Of a DNA stretch of 64,000 nt, positions 41,044 through 50,400 are shown piece by piece. The translations under genes and the position numbers were made by a program. Source of the DNA: DATMER01 sp963741305 (lineage in GTDB: Bacteria > Acidobacteriota > Thermoanaerobaculia > Multivoradales > UBA5704); NCBI GenBank assembly GCA_963741305.1, contig CAVUHL010000003.1:372001-436000 (forward strand), in the 5' to 3' direction. Position 1 is the first letter of the stretch; the number at the start of each line of letters is the position of its first letter. The notes under the pieces were generated by a model. That model searched no databases. It was not told the DNA's origin and worked only from the letters and a program-made list of their open reading frames with translations.

Positions 41044-41495
41044 TTTTCCCGATTACTTGGCAACGATTCCCGATGATCGGGAGAGGATTCCCAGCCGCGG
41101 GAAGCGATTCCCGGTCATCAGGATCTTCTCCCGGCCGTCGGGAAAGGATTCCTGGCCTCTGGAAACGATTCCCGGCCGCCGGCAAGGTTTCCCAGCCATC
41201 GGGAATCTTCTCCCGCTCACCGGGAAGGCTTGCCCGGCCGCGGGCAGAGATTCCCAGTCATCGGGAGAGCCTTCCCGGTCATCGGGAATCGCTTCCCGGT
41301 CGCCGGAAAGGTTTCCCGGTCGCCGGGAAACGCTCCCGGCCGTCGGGAAAGCCTGCCCGGCTTCGGGAAAAGGCTCCTGGCCATCGGGAGCGCCTTCCCG
41401 GTGGCGGGAATCGTCTCCCGGTCAACGGGAAAGCTTGCCCGGCCTCTGGAAGGGATTCCGGTTTATCGGGAATCGTCTCCCGCCGACCGGGAGAC
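41044..41495. repeat. Array of 21-22 palindromic 20-21 bp units
   Basis: Consecutive units of 20 or 21 bp, each an imperfect palindrome of the form (A/T)TTCCCGGyCrTCGGGAA. Typical units start at 41065, 41086, 41106, 41127, 41147, 41167, 41187, 41208, 41229, 41250, 41270, 41291, 41311 and 41332, and continue to 41495. The mean period is about 20.5 bp, close to two helical turns. No spacers, so not a CRISPR. Frames through it are open only because most units are near a multiple of three. Confidence 0.9.
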
Positions 41496-41882
41496 GCGGG
41501 GAGAAGGGTTCATTGAAAACCGAGAAGGACGGCCGGCCTCCGAGTCCAAGGACGCCGCCGTCCGCCCATTTTGAAGGGGACCTGATCTCCAGGGAAGCCG
41601 TGTGTCCCTCTCCCATCGAGAAGGAGAGGACCGGTCGGCTCCGGGGGGAGATCGGGAAGAGGGCGCCTGCCCTCCATGCATTTCCCCTCCCGCCTCGCGC
41701 ATGAGAACGCCATTCCCCTTCCTGAGAGCGAGGTGCGGAGCCCCGGAGCTGACCGAGGGCTGGCCATGTCATCTTATTTATCGCACGAGACCTAGGGCGC
41801 AGGACCGCTTCCTTCAGCACCCAAACAGATACTTGAGTTTCCCCCTGCCCTGTGGTAAAAGCCGGAAGGCTGGGGAGAGACC
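41496..41882. other. Intergenic stretch without recognised feature
   Basis: No reading frame with convincing codon use or motif, no RNA gene and no terminator found between the palindrome array and the VOC gene. Several overlapping short frames on both strands appear to be chance. Confidence 0.5.
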
Positions 41883-42632
41883 GTGATCTACAAGCTCGAC
41901 CACATCGGAATCACCGTCCGGTCGTTGAGAGAGGCTCGAGAACAGATCGAGGGCATCCATCCCTGCTTCCACGCCCAGCACGGCATCGAAGTCCGGGAAG
42001 CCCTCAAGGAAGTCTCGATTCACAGGCCGGACCGGCTCAGCATCTCGCTCCACAGAAAGAAGAAGGACATCAGCATCGAGCTGATCGAGTACCCCCAGGT
42101 CTCGGAAAAGAAAGGTTCGATGCTGCCTTGGCGGTACGACCCCGCGGGCAGCCTGGAATCCTTGAAGGATGCCATTCGCGAGCAGATAGACCGCTCGCTC
42201 CACGGCTGGTCTTTCGCCGACATCGCCTCCCTGCTGGCCGCGCACGCGGAATTCAACGCCGTCGTCATTCCGGTGGAAGACCTCGCTGCCGAGGAGCGCT
42301 TCTGGGAGGGGCTCCGCTTCAGGAAGGTCCATTCCGACGGCGAGGTGGCGGTCCTCGGCCTGAAGTCCCTCATCCCTCCAGGTCAGAGCGATTACATCAT
42401 CCTGTTCAAAGTGGACTTCGAGATGCAATACCACACGGACATGGAGGGCCTCAACGAGGTAGCCTTGCTGTGCCACTCCTGCTCGGCCGATTTGAAAGCG
42501 TTTCCCCAGGACGTATTCAAGTCCTCTGTCGGTACGCTCTCCGTAGATGGCAAGGAGATCGACCTGGGATATCTCCGCTCTCCTTCTGGCGTCCTGGCGG
42601 AGCTGCTGTCCGTGAGGCTTGCGGGGCCATGA
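41883..42632 (+). CDS. VOC (glyoxalase/bleomycin-resistance-like) protein
   Basis: 249 residues. Opens with the VOC signature YKLDHIGITVRSLREARE. A second VOC-like half runs from about 122 (FNAVVIPVEDLAAEERFWEGL...). VOC proteins include antibiotic-binding resistance proteins, glyoxalases and epimerases. Two copies of the fold in one chain make a full site. It overlaps the MFS gene by 4 nt and sits at the edge of the NRPS cluster, which suggests self-protection or a tailoring step. Function not fixed. Confidence 0.6.
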   Translation: MIYKLDHIGITVRSLREAREQIEGIHPCFHAQHGIEVREALKEVSIHRPDRLSISLHRKKKDISIELIEYPQVSEKKGSMLPWRYDPAGSLESLKDAIREQIDRSLHGWSFADIASLLAAHAEFNAVVIPVEDLAAEERFWEGLRFRKVHSDGEVAVLGLKSLIPPGQSDYIILFKVDFEMQYHTDMEGLNEVALLCHSCSADLKAFPQDVFKSSVGTLSVDGKEIDLGYLRSPSGVLAELLSVRLAGP

Positions 42633-43810
42633 GCGCTGAGCTCTCCGACCGGCTGCCGGCCGGCAGCGTGGTGGCCCTGTTGACCGCCTCGACCCTTCTG
42701 GCGGCGGCCTACGGTGCCACGGCGCTGTTGCCCCTGCATGTCGCGGCGATCGGGGGAAATGCCGCGACGGTCGGCGTGATCATCTCCTCGGGCACCGTCT
42801 TCACCCTGCTGTTCGCCGTGCTCAGCGGCCACCTGACGGACAAGATCGGGCGGCTCAACGCCATCCTGATGGGCGGAGTGTCCCTTGCGGCCGGCGTGGG
42901 GATCATTGGCGCCTCCAGCGCGATCGGCTGGCAGCTCATCCTTGCCGGCGTGCTGCTCGGGACAGGATGGGCTCTCTTCTACGTCCTGACCCCGATCTAC
43001 GTCGTCTCCTTTCTCGCCCCGGAGTCCAGGATCAAGTACCTCACCCTGGTCTCGGGTTTTCAAATGCTGGGGATCGGCGCCTCGCCCCTGGCCGGGCGGC
43101 TCACCGAGGTCCTGAAAACCCCTGTATCCGTTGTTTTCAGAGGCCTTGCCATCGCGGGCCTCGTCGCCTGCGCTCTCCTCGCCTGGATGGGGAGAAGCCT
43201 GCGCGGCATGCCGAGGACGGAAGGCAGGCTGGCCCGGCTGCAGTGGCCGGCGATCCGGCGGGTCTTCGCGGGAGTCGCGCGTTATCCGGTGATCATGATC
43301 GGGCTCGGCGCCTGTATCTTCTCCACGCTTTCCGCCTTCCAGACCACGCTGGCCCAGGAATGGAAGAAAGATTACAGCCTGTTTTTCCTCGTCTTCATCA
43401 CGACCGTGGTCGCCTGCCGGCTTTCCCTGGCCGGATACGTGGGCCGGCACAATCCTTACAAAGTCATCCTCGTTCTGCTGGGGACCATGCTGGCAGGGCT
43501 GCTGCTGATGTTCCGCGCAGCCGGCAGCGTGTATGTGTACGGGCTTTCGGCAATGCTCTTCGGCATAGGTTACGGCTTGGCCTATTCGGTTCTGAACGGC
43601 ATCCTGGCCAACTCCGTGGATACGGAGATCCAGCCGCAAGCGCTGCAGATCTTCACCTGTTCATATTTCCTGGGCATTTTTGGATTCCCCGCGGTTGCGG
43701 GGGTTCTGCTGACCCGCTACGGGGTTTCCACCCTGTTGGCCGCCCTCGTGGGAGTCGGCGGCCTCGAGCTTTTAGTGGGGTGCTACATGGCAGCACGATC
43801 CAACAACTGA
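42629..43810 (+). CDS. MFS transporter, probable exporter
   Basis: 393 residues, about 12 membrane segments. The loop 2-3 signature GHLTDKIGRLNAILMGG fits the major facilitator family. Segment 4-5 region (AGVLLGTGWALFYVLTPIYVV) also fits. Start ATGA overlaps the VOC stop; the frame is open further upstream but out of context. With the VOC protein it may export or guard against the NRPS product. Drug-export versus import cannot be told from sequence alone. Confidence 0.85.
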   Translation: MSAELSDRLPAGSVVALLTASTLLAAAYGATALLPLHVAAIGGNAATVGVIISSGTVFTLLFAVLSGHLTDKIGRLNAILMGGVSLAAGVGIIGASSAIGWQLILAGVLLGTGWALFYVLTPIYVVSFLAPESRIKYLTLVSGFQMLGIGASPLAGRLTEVLKTPVSVVFRGLAIAGLVACALLAWMGRSLRGMPRTEGRLARLQWPAIRRVFAGVARYPVIMIGLGACIFSTLSAFQTTLAQEWKKDYSLFFLVFITTVVACRLSLAGYVGRHNPYKVILVLLGTMLAGLLLMFRAAGSVYVYGLSAMLFGIGYGLAYSVLNGILANSVDTEIQPQALQIFTCSYFLGIFGFPAVAGVLLTRYGVSTLLAALVGVGGLELLVGCYMAARSNN

Positions 43811-43833
43811 GCGCGAAACACGAAGGAGGACTC

Positions 43834-44436
43834 ATGCCCGACGCAAAAGCGGCCAAGAAGACGACCACCCCCCCTCCGGAAACGGAAGCACCACCCGTGG
43901 CCGAAGCGAGGCCGGAGAAGGACGAACCGGCAAGGGCACCGCACGAGCTTTTCTGGGAAGCCGGACAGCGCTTGTACCAAGCTCTGCAAAGTGGTGGCGA
44001 GGAAGCGCGCAACAGGCTCGCATCGTCTTATCAGGAACAGTGGCAGCACCTCTGTGACGTACAGGGCGAGTCCCAGAAACGGGCTGAGGAGCTTCGCCTC
44101 GAATATTGGACCGCACTCACCCAGGCCACGGGGGAAGACCGCAACCGCATCTACCAGGAAGCCACCCAGAAATATCAGGAAGGCCTCTGGGAGATCCAGA
44201 CGAACACCCGAAAAGAGTGGGAGACCGCGGCCGCCAACTATCAGGGAGCTCTCACGAGCCTGCAGGAAGGCTTTCAGGGGACCCGCATCACAGCCTTCAA
44301 CGCCTACAAGCAGGCCTGCCAGAGAGCGTGGTCCGAAATCGATCCCAACACGCTTACCTGCGAGAGCCTCGCCACGATCGGTCAGAGCCTCCTGATGGGC
44401 GCTCGTTTCATTGGTGGCAGGCCGCACGCCTCATAG
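43834..44436 (+). CDS. Helical hypothetical protein (phasin-like plan)
   Basis: 200 residues, ATG at 43834 behind AAGGAGGA. Residues 1-35 are Pro/Lys/Glu-rich and disordered. Residues 36-175 are one long amphipathic helix region rich in Gln, Glu and Ala (ELFWEAGQRLYQALQSGGEE, RNRIYQEATQKYQEGLWEIQ). The plan resembles phasins, but no signature is present. Its stop codon directly abuts the stop of the converging NRPS gene. Role in the cluster unknown. Confidence 0.6.
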   Translation: MPDAKAAKKTTTPPPETEAPPVAEARPEKDEPARAPHELFWEAGQRLYQALQSGGEEARNRLASSYQEQWQHLCDVQGESQKRAEELRLEYWTALTQATGEDRNRIYQEATQKYQEGLWEIQTNTRKEWETAAANYQGALTSLQEGFQGTRITAFNAYKQACQRAWSEIDPNTLTCESLATIGQSLLMGARFIGGRPHAS

Positions 44437-47400
44437 GGTCTCGGAGAGGAGGGCCTGCGCTTCGCTGTTGTCGAGCGACTCGAGCTCCGCGAGCAGTCGC
44501 TCGGCATCCTCTTCATCTCCCATGGACCGTTGAGTCAAGGCGATCGCCAGGGCCTCGGCATTCGAGTGGAGGAACACCTCCGCCGCCTCGACGTTCAGCC
44601 CCGTCGCTTCCGATAGATGGGTGGCGACGCGGGCCGCTTCCTCCTCGTATCCGCCGAGAGCCAGGAAATCCTCATGGATTCCTACGCTGTCCCAGCCGAG
44701 CACGTCGGAGAAGGCTGCCGCGATCAGTTGCTCCAGGTCAGTCCGGGGAGCTCCTCCGGTATTGCCTCCATCCTGCCTGCGCGGAGGGAGGTTGGTGCGA
44801 TCGATCTTGCCGCTCGCAATGCGGGGAAGCCGGGTCACGCGGACGATCGATGCCGGGATCATGAACGCGGGGACCTGCTGGCTGAGCATCGCGCGGGCTT
44901 CACCCTCCGTGTAGCTCCCTTGAACGAAAGCCACCAGCTCGTCACGGTGGACGGTCACCGCGGCCTCCCGGACTCCGGGCACGGAGCGCAGGACCGACTC
45001 GACCCGGTCGCGGTCCACATCGTAACCGCGGACGCGCAGCTGGGGGCCGAGGATGCGGATCGAGCCGGCGAGCAGCTCGAATTCGTTCACGGGCCGCTCG
45101 GGCTGCTCCAGGACGCTGCGCAGGAGCCGCTGGTAGTTCATGACGAAACGGCTGACCGTCTCGGGCGTGTACAGGGCCGCTCTGAACTCGACCTCGCTCC
45201 GGATCTCGTGAGAGGTCTCCAGCAGGGCCAGCGAAAAGTCGAACTTGGCGGTCCCTGTGCGCGGCGACCCGGCGGGCTCCGAGTCCCCTTCGGCCGCCCG
45301 GTGGAGGAACGCCAGCTGGAACAGCGGGTTGAACGACGCGTCACGGTCCGGTTGAAGCTCCTCGACGATCTTCTCGAACGGAGTCTCCTGGTACTCGTAA
45401 GACTCCAGGACGACGGAGCGCACGCGCCCGACCAGCTCGCGGAAGGAGACCGGGCCCGAGGCGTCGACGCGCAGGGCCATCGTATTGGCGATGAACCCGA
45501 TCATGCCGGCCAGCTCGGGACGGTGCCGGTTGGCGAAAGGCGTACCGATCACGATATCCGCGCTGCCGGTGTAGCGGCTCAGGAGCGCGACGTACGCCGC
45601 CAGCAGCGTCATGAACGTCGTGGCTCCTTCCGCGCGCGAGAAGGCGCGGAGCGCCGGGATAAGGTCGCCGCCGAAGGTGGAGTGCCAAGTCCTCCCTTCG
45701 AAGGCCTGGACCGGCGGGCGAGGGAAGTCCTCGGGCAGCCGCAGCAGCGGGGGAGCCCCGCTCAGCAACCGGCGCCAGTAGGAAACGTGACGGTTCAGGA
45801 CGTCTCCCGTGAACCAGGAGCGCTGCCAGCGAGCATAGTCGGTGAAGCGGATCGGAAGCTCCGGCAGGCTTGGGGTCTCGCCGGCCGCGAACGCCGCGTA
45901 GAAGAACGCCAGCTCGCGGCTGAAGATGTCCAGCGACCATCCATCCGCAATGATGTGATGGATGCTCATCAGGAGAAGGTAGTCGTCATCCCCGCGCTGG
46001 ATCAACCGCAGCCGGAGGAGCGGCGCCCGCTCGAGGTCGAAAGATTCGCGGGCGGTCTCCTCCGTCAGCCTCGCGGTCTCCGCTTCCCTCTGATCAGGAT
46101 CGAACGCGCGAAGATCGAACAGCGGGATCGGCACGTGCACGTCCGGCTCGACGCGCTGCACCGGCTCCCAGTCCACGACGTCGAACCGGAGACGCAGGGA
46201 TTCGTGCCGCTGGACGATTGCATTGACCGCCCGTTCCAGAGCGTCCGTCGAGAGGTGGAGCCGCAACGGGAGCGATCCCGCGATGTTGTAGAGCGGGCTG
46301 TCGGGCTCGTAGCGGTCCAGGAACCAGAGGCGCTGTTGAGTGAAAGAGAGAGGCGCCGGACCGTCGTCCGTGCTGCGCTCCAGGCGCGCGACCGGGGCCC
46401 GGGACTCTTCCTGCGCCAGCCCGGCGATGACACGCGCCAGTGTTTCAATCGTCGGGTGCTCGAAAAGGGTGCGCAGGGGTAGCTCGACTCCGAAGGACAG
46501 GTTCAGCTTCGCAATGAAGGCCGTCGCGAGCAGGGAGTGGCCGCCGAGGACGAAGAAGTCGTCGTGGATGCTGACCTTCTCGACTCCGAGCGTCTCCGTC
46601 CACAGCCGCGCGATCCCGTGCTCCAGCTCGGTCCGCGGAGCCGTGTACTGCGCGGCGCCGCTTCGCGACTGCCGCACCAGCGTGGGAAGGTCGATCCGGC
46701 CGTTGCTGCGCAGCGGGAGCTCCGTCACGAATCTGATCGATTTGGGGATGCGTGCCGGCGGCAGCCACGCGCGCAGCTCGCTGGCGATCAATGCGGCGCT
46801 GGTCCGGGGCTCCTGGATGACGAAGGCCGCGGGTTCTTCGAGCGGCTCGTCGAAGGCGACGACGGCCTCCGTGACTCCCGCGCAGCGCCGGAGAGCGTCT
46901 TCGACATCCGCGCGGTTCCGCCGCAGGACTTCGCCCGCGGCACGCAGCTTGACGGTGCCCGACGCGGTGCGGATCGCCCGCACGCCAGTCCTCTGTCCGC
47001 CGAAGGCCAGCTCGCCGAAGGCTCCGAGCGGCGCGGGCTCGCCAGTATCGCTCAGGATGTCGCCGTCCAGCACCATGTCACCCCCGGCTGTTGGGGCAAT
47101 GAAGACATGGCCGAGGTCCGCGATGCGGAGCATCCACCGGCAGCGTTCGAATACCTGAGATGGAAGGGCGGAGCGGAGGTGCTGGGCCTCCTCCGGATCC
47201 TCCAGCTCGACGACGATCGCCACGTCCTGCAAAGACTTTGCGAACTCGCGGGCGAGCACGCTGAGCGTCCGCGGCTTGACGATCAGGACTTCGGCACCGC
47301 TCGACCTCAGGGTGCGGGAGAACGTCCGCACCGATACATCGGGATCGCGCTCGGGCAGAATGAGATGGCAGCCGTGGTCCTGGGCCGCCTGGTGGAGGAG

Positions 47401-50400
47401 CGCCGAGTCCGAGGCGCAGGCGATCCGCCGGCCCGCGAATTCGGCGAGCGGCGAACGTTTCTCCTGCGGGACCGGTGCGCGCAGCGGCAGGCTGGAGACC
47501 GGCGCGTCGGGCGCCGTGACAACCTGGGCCAGCAGCTCGCAGAATTGATCCATCATGCAGGCCACGGACTCGCGCGTAAATAGATCGATGCAGTACTCCA
47601 ACTGTCCGGTCAGGCCCACGCCGGAAGGCAGCAGGTACAGGGACAGGTCGAATTTCGACGTGCCCGTGGCGACCGGCGGCGCCTCCACGAGGCCGCTGGA
47701 ATCCCAACCTTCCAGGTTCTGGAAGATCAGCATCACCTGGAACAGCGGCGTGCGATCCATCGCGCGCTCGGATTCCAGCTCCGAGACGAGGTGCTCGAAC
47801 GGCATGTCCTGGTGAGCGAATGCGCCGAGCGTCACGTCGCGGACCGTGCGCAGATGGCTGCGGAAGCTGGGATCGCCCTCCCACTTCGTGCGCAGGATGA
47901 TCGTGTTGGAGAAGAACCCGATGAGCCCTTCGAGCTCGGGGCGCCGCCGGTTGGCGATCGGCGATCCGACGCTCACGTCGCGGACGCCGCACAGGCGATG
48001 GAAGAGGGCATTGAACGCCGCCAGGAACGCCATGAACGCGGTGCAGTTCTCCTGCCGCGCAAGGGCGGCCAGGTCGCCGTAGACCGCCGGGTCGACCTTG
48101 AACAGATGGATGTCGCCGCGCGTGCTCTGGACAGGAGGGCGAGGGTAGTCCGTCGGCAGCTCCAGGAGCTTCGGCGCATCTCGCAGGTTTTCCAGCCAGT
48201 ACTCGTGCTGGCGCTCGAGGACTTCGCCGGTGAGCCACTTGCGCTGCCAAGCCGCGAAATCGGCGAACTGCACGGGCAGCTCGGGAAGCGGCGAAGGCAA
48301 TCCCTTGCTGAAGGCGTCGTAGATCGTCGCCAGCTCGCGGTACAGGATCGACATCGACCAGCCGTCCGCGGCGATGTGATGCATCGTCAGGACGAGGATC
48401 TGCTGCTCGGGAGCGGATTGGATCAGGAGCGCGCGCAGGATCGGGCCGTTGGCCAGGTCGAAAGGCCGCCGGATCTCCCGCAGCACCAGCCCGTAGACTT
48501 CGTTGGGGATGATGCCGGGGTCCATCGCGGACACGTCCATCGTCCGCAGCCGTACCGCCGGATCGGCAGAGACGCGCTGCGCGGGCGCTCCGTCGATGAA
48601 TGGAAACGTTGTGCGCAGGATCTCGTGGCGGCGCGCGATCTCCGACAGGCTGCGCTCGATGAGGGAGGCGTCGGCACGGAAGGGGAGCGGCAGGATGACC
48701 GGGATGTTGTAGGAGCTCTCCCCTGGCGAAAACCGGTCGAGGAACCAGAGCCGCTGCTGAGTGAAGGAGAGCGGCGCCAGATCCTCCGGACCCCGGACCG
48801 TCCGCGGGATCATCTCCGAGAGGTCCGAGGAGCGCGCCTCGCCCGAGTCGATGCACTTGGCGAGCCCCGCCACCGTGGGGTCCTCGAAAAAGTCGCGCAG
48901 GGAGACTTCGACTCCGAACGCGTCCCGCAGACGCGCGATGGCGCTGGTCGCCAGCAGCGAGTGGCCTCCGAGATCGAAGAACCTTTCGTACAGGCCGACG
49001 CTTCCGCACCCGAGCACCTCGGAAAAGACCTGCGCGATCCGGATCTCGGTCGGCGTCCGCGGGGCCACCGAGCGATGGCTCCTGGCCGCGTGATGGATCC
49101 ACGCCGAGCCGCTCGGCAGGGACTTGCGGTCCACCTTGCCGCTGCTGAGCCGCGGCATCTCCTCGATCCAGATCAGCTCCGAGGGGACCATGTAATCGGG
49201 AAGCTGCGCGGCGACGAACTGGCTGACCTGATCGCGCAGGTAGCTGGGGGAAGGGGGCAGCCACGCGGCCGCCTCTGCGCCGTTCGCCGACGCTGGCTCC
49301 GGGCGCCGGCCGAACACCATTGAAACTCCGCTGCCGCGCAGCATCGCCTCCTGGTCCACCGTGACCTCGAACCCCTGGCGGTGGAGCAGGTCGCAAACCT
49401 GGGACACGCGCGAGTCGATCTCGTGCACCTCGACTGCCACCTGGCGGATCTTCGGCCAGTCGCTTTCGGAGATCCCCGCGAGCACGTCATGCTCGCTCTT
49501 CTCGACGTCGATCTTGAGCAGATCGATCCCCGCGAGCCCTTCCTCGGCCAAAACCTGAGAGACCGTCTTGACCTGGCACTCGACAATTTCTGCCTGGAGC
49601 CGGTCGCCGACGAGCTTCTCGAGCTCGGGGCCCTGGTAGCCCCGGTTGGCCTCGAACGCGAGGATCACGTCGCGCTCCTGCTCGTGATCGGCATAGCGTC
49701 CTGAGAGGATCGAGACGTGCGGGTAGTAGGTGAAGGAGACCGTTCCCGGCTCGCGCCCCAGCGCGATCTGGTGCGGCTTCACGTCCCATGGGTACAGCCC
49801 GGAGTTCATGGCCAGCAGCTTGTGGATATCCGGGATCGGCTCGAATGCGTAGACCTTCGCACCCGGGCACCTGAGGCCAACATACAGCGCGAACATGCCG
49901 ATGTTGGCGCCCACGTCGAAGACCACGCTCCCCGGGCGCAGGTCGATCCCGTGCCGCAGATAGCTCTCGTCGGCAAAGATCTCGTCGTAGAGGAAGACGG
50001 TTTCGCCGCGGTTCTTTGCGATGACTGAGAGCCCGTTCTCCATCTCCTCGACCATGAAATCGTCGTCGAGCAGGCCCTCGCGCTCATACCGCAACAGGGA
50101 GCGGACGACGCTTCCGGCCTTCGGATCGGGGACGCAATGCGCCACGAGCCGCTGATCCGAGCTCCCCGTCGAGCGCACCGTCACCACCGACTCGACGATC
50201 GCCTCGTGGCTGCAGAGGGCACGCTCGACCTCGCCGGCCTCGATGCGGAAGCCGCGCACTTTCAACTGGTGATCGATGCGGCCGAGATATTCGATGCTGA
50301 CGTCGGCGCGGTAGCGCGCGAGGTCGCCGGTCCGGTACATCCTGGCGCCGCCCTCAGGCGAGAACGGGTCCGGCAGGAAGCGCTCCGCCGTGAGGTCCGG

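Noticed and set aside
41044..41495. CRISPR array
   Set aside because: Units are continuous with no spacers, 20-21 bp long, palindromic and diverged from each other; no cas gene is nearby.
41000..41704. Protein-coding gene across the palindrome array
   Set aside because: Several frames on both strands are open only because the unit length is near a multiple of three; the translations are seven-residue low-complexity repeats without a start context.
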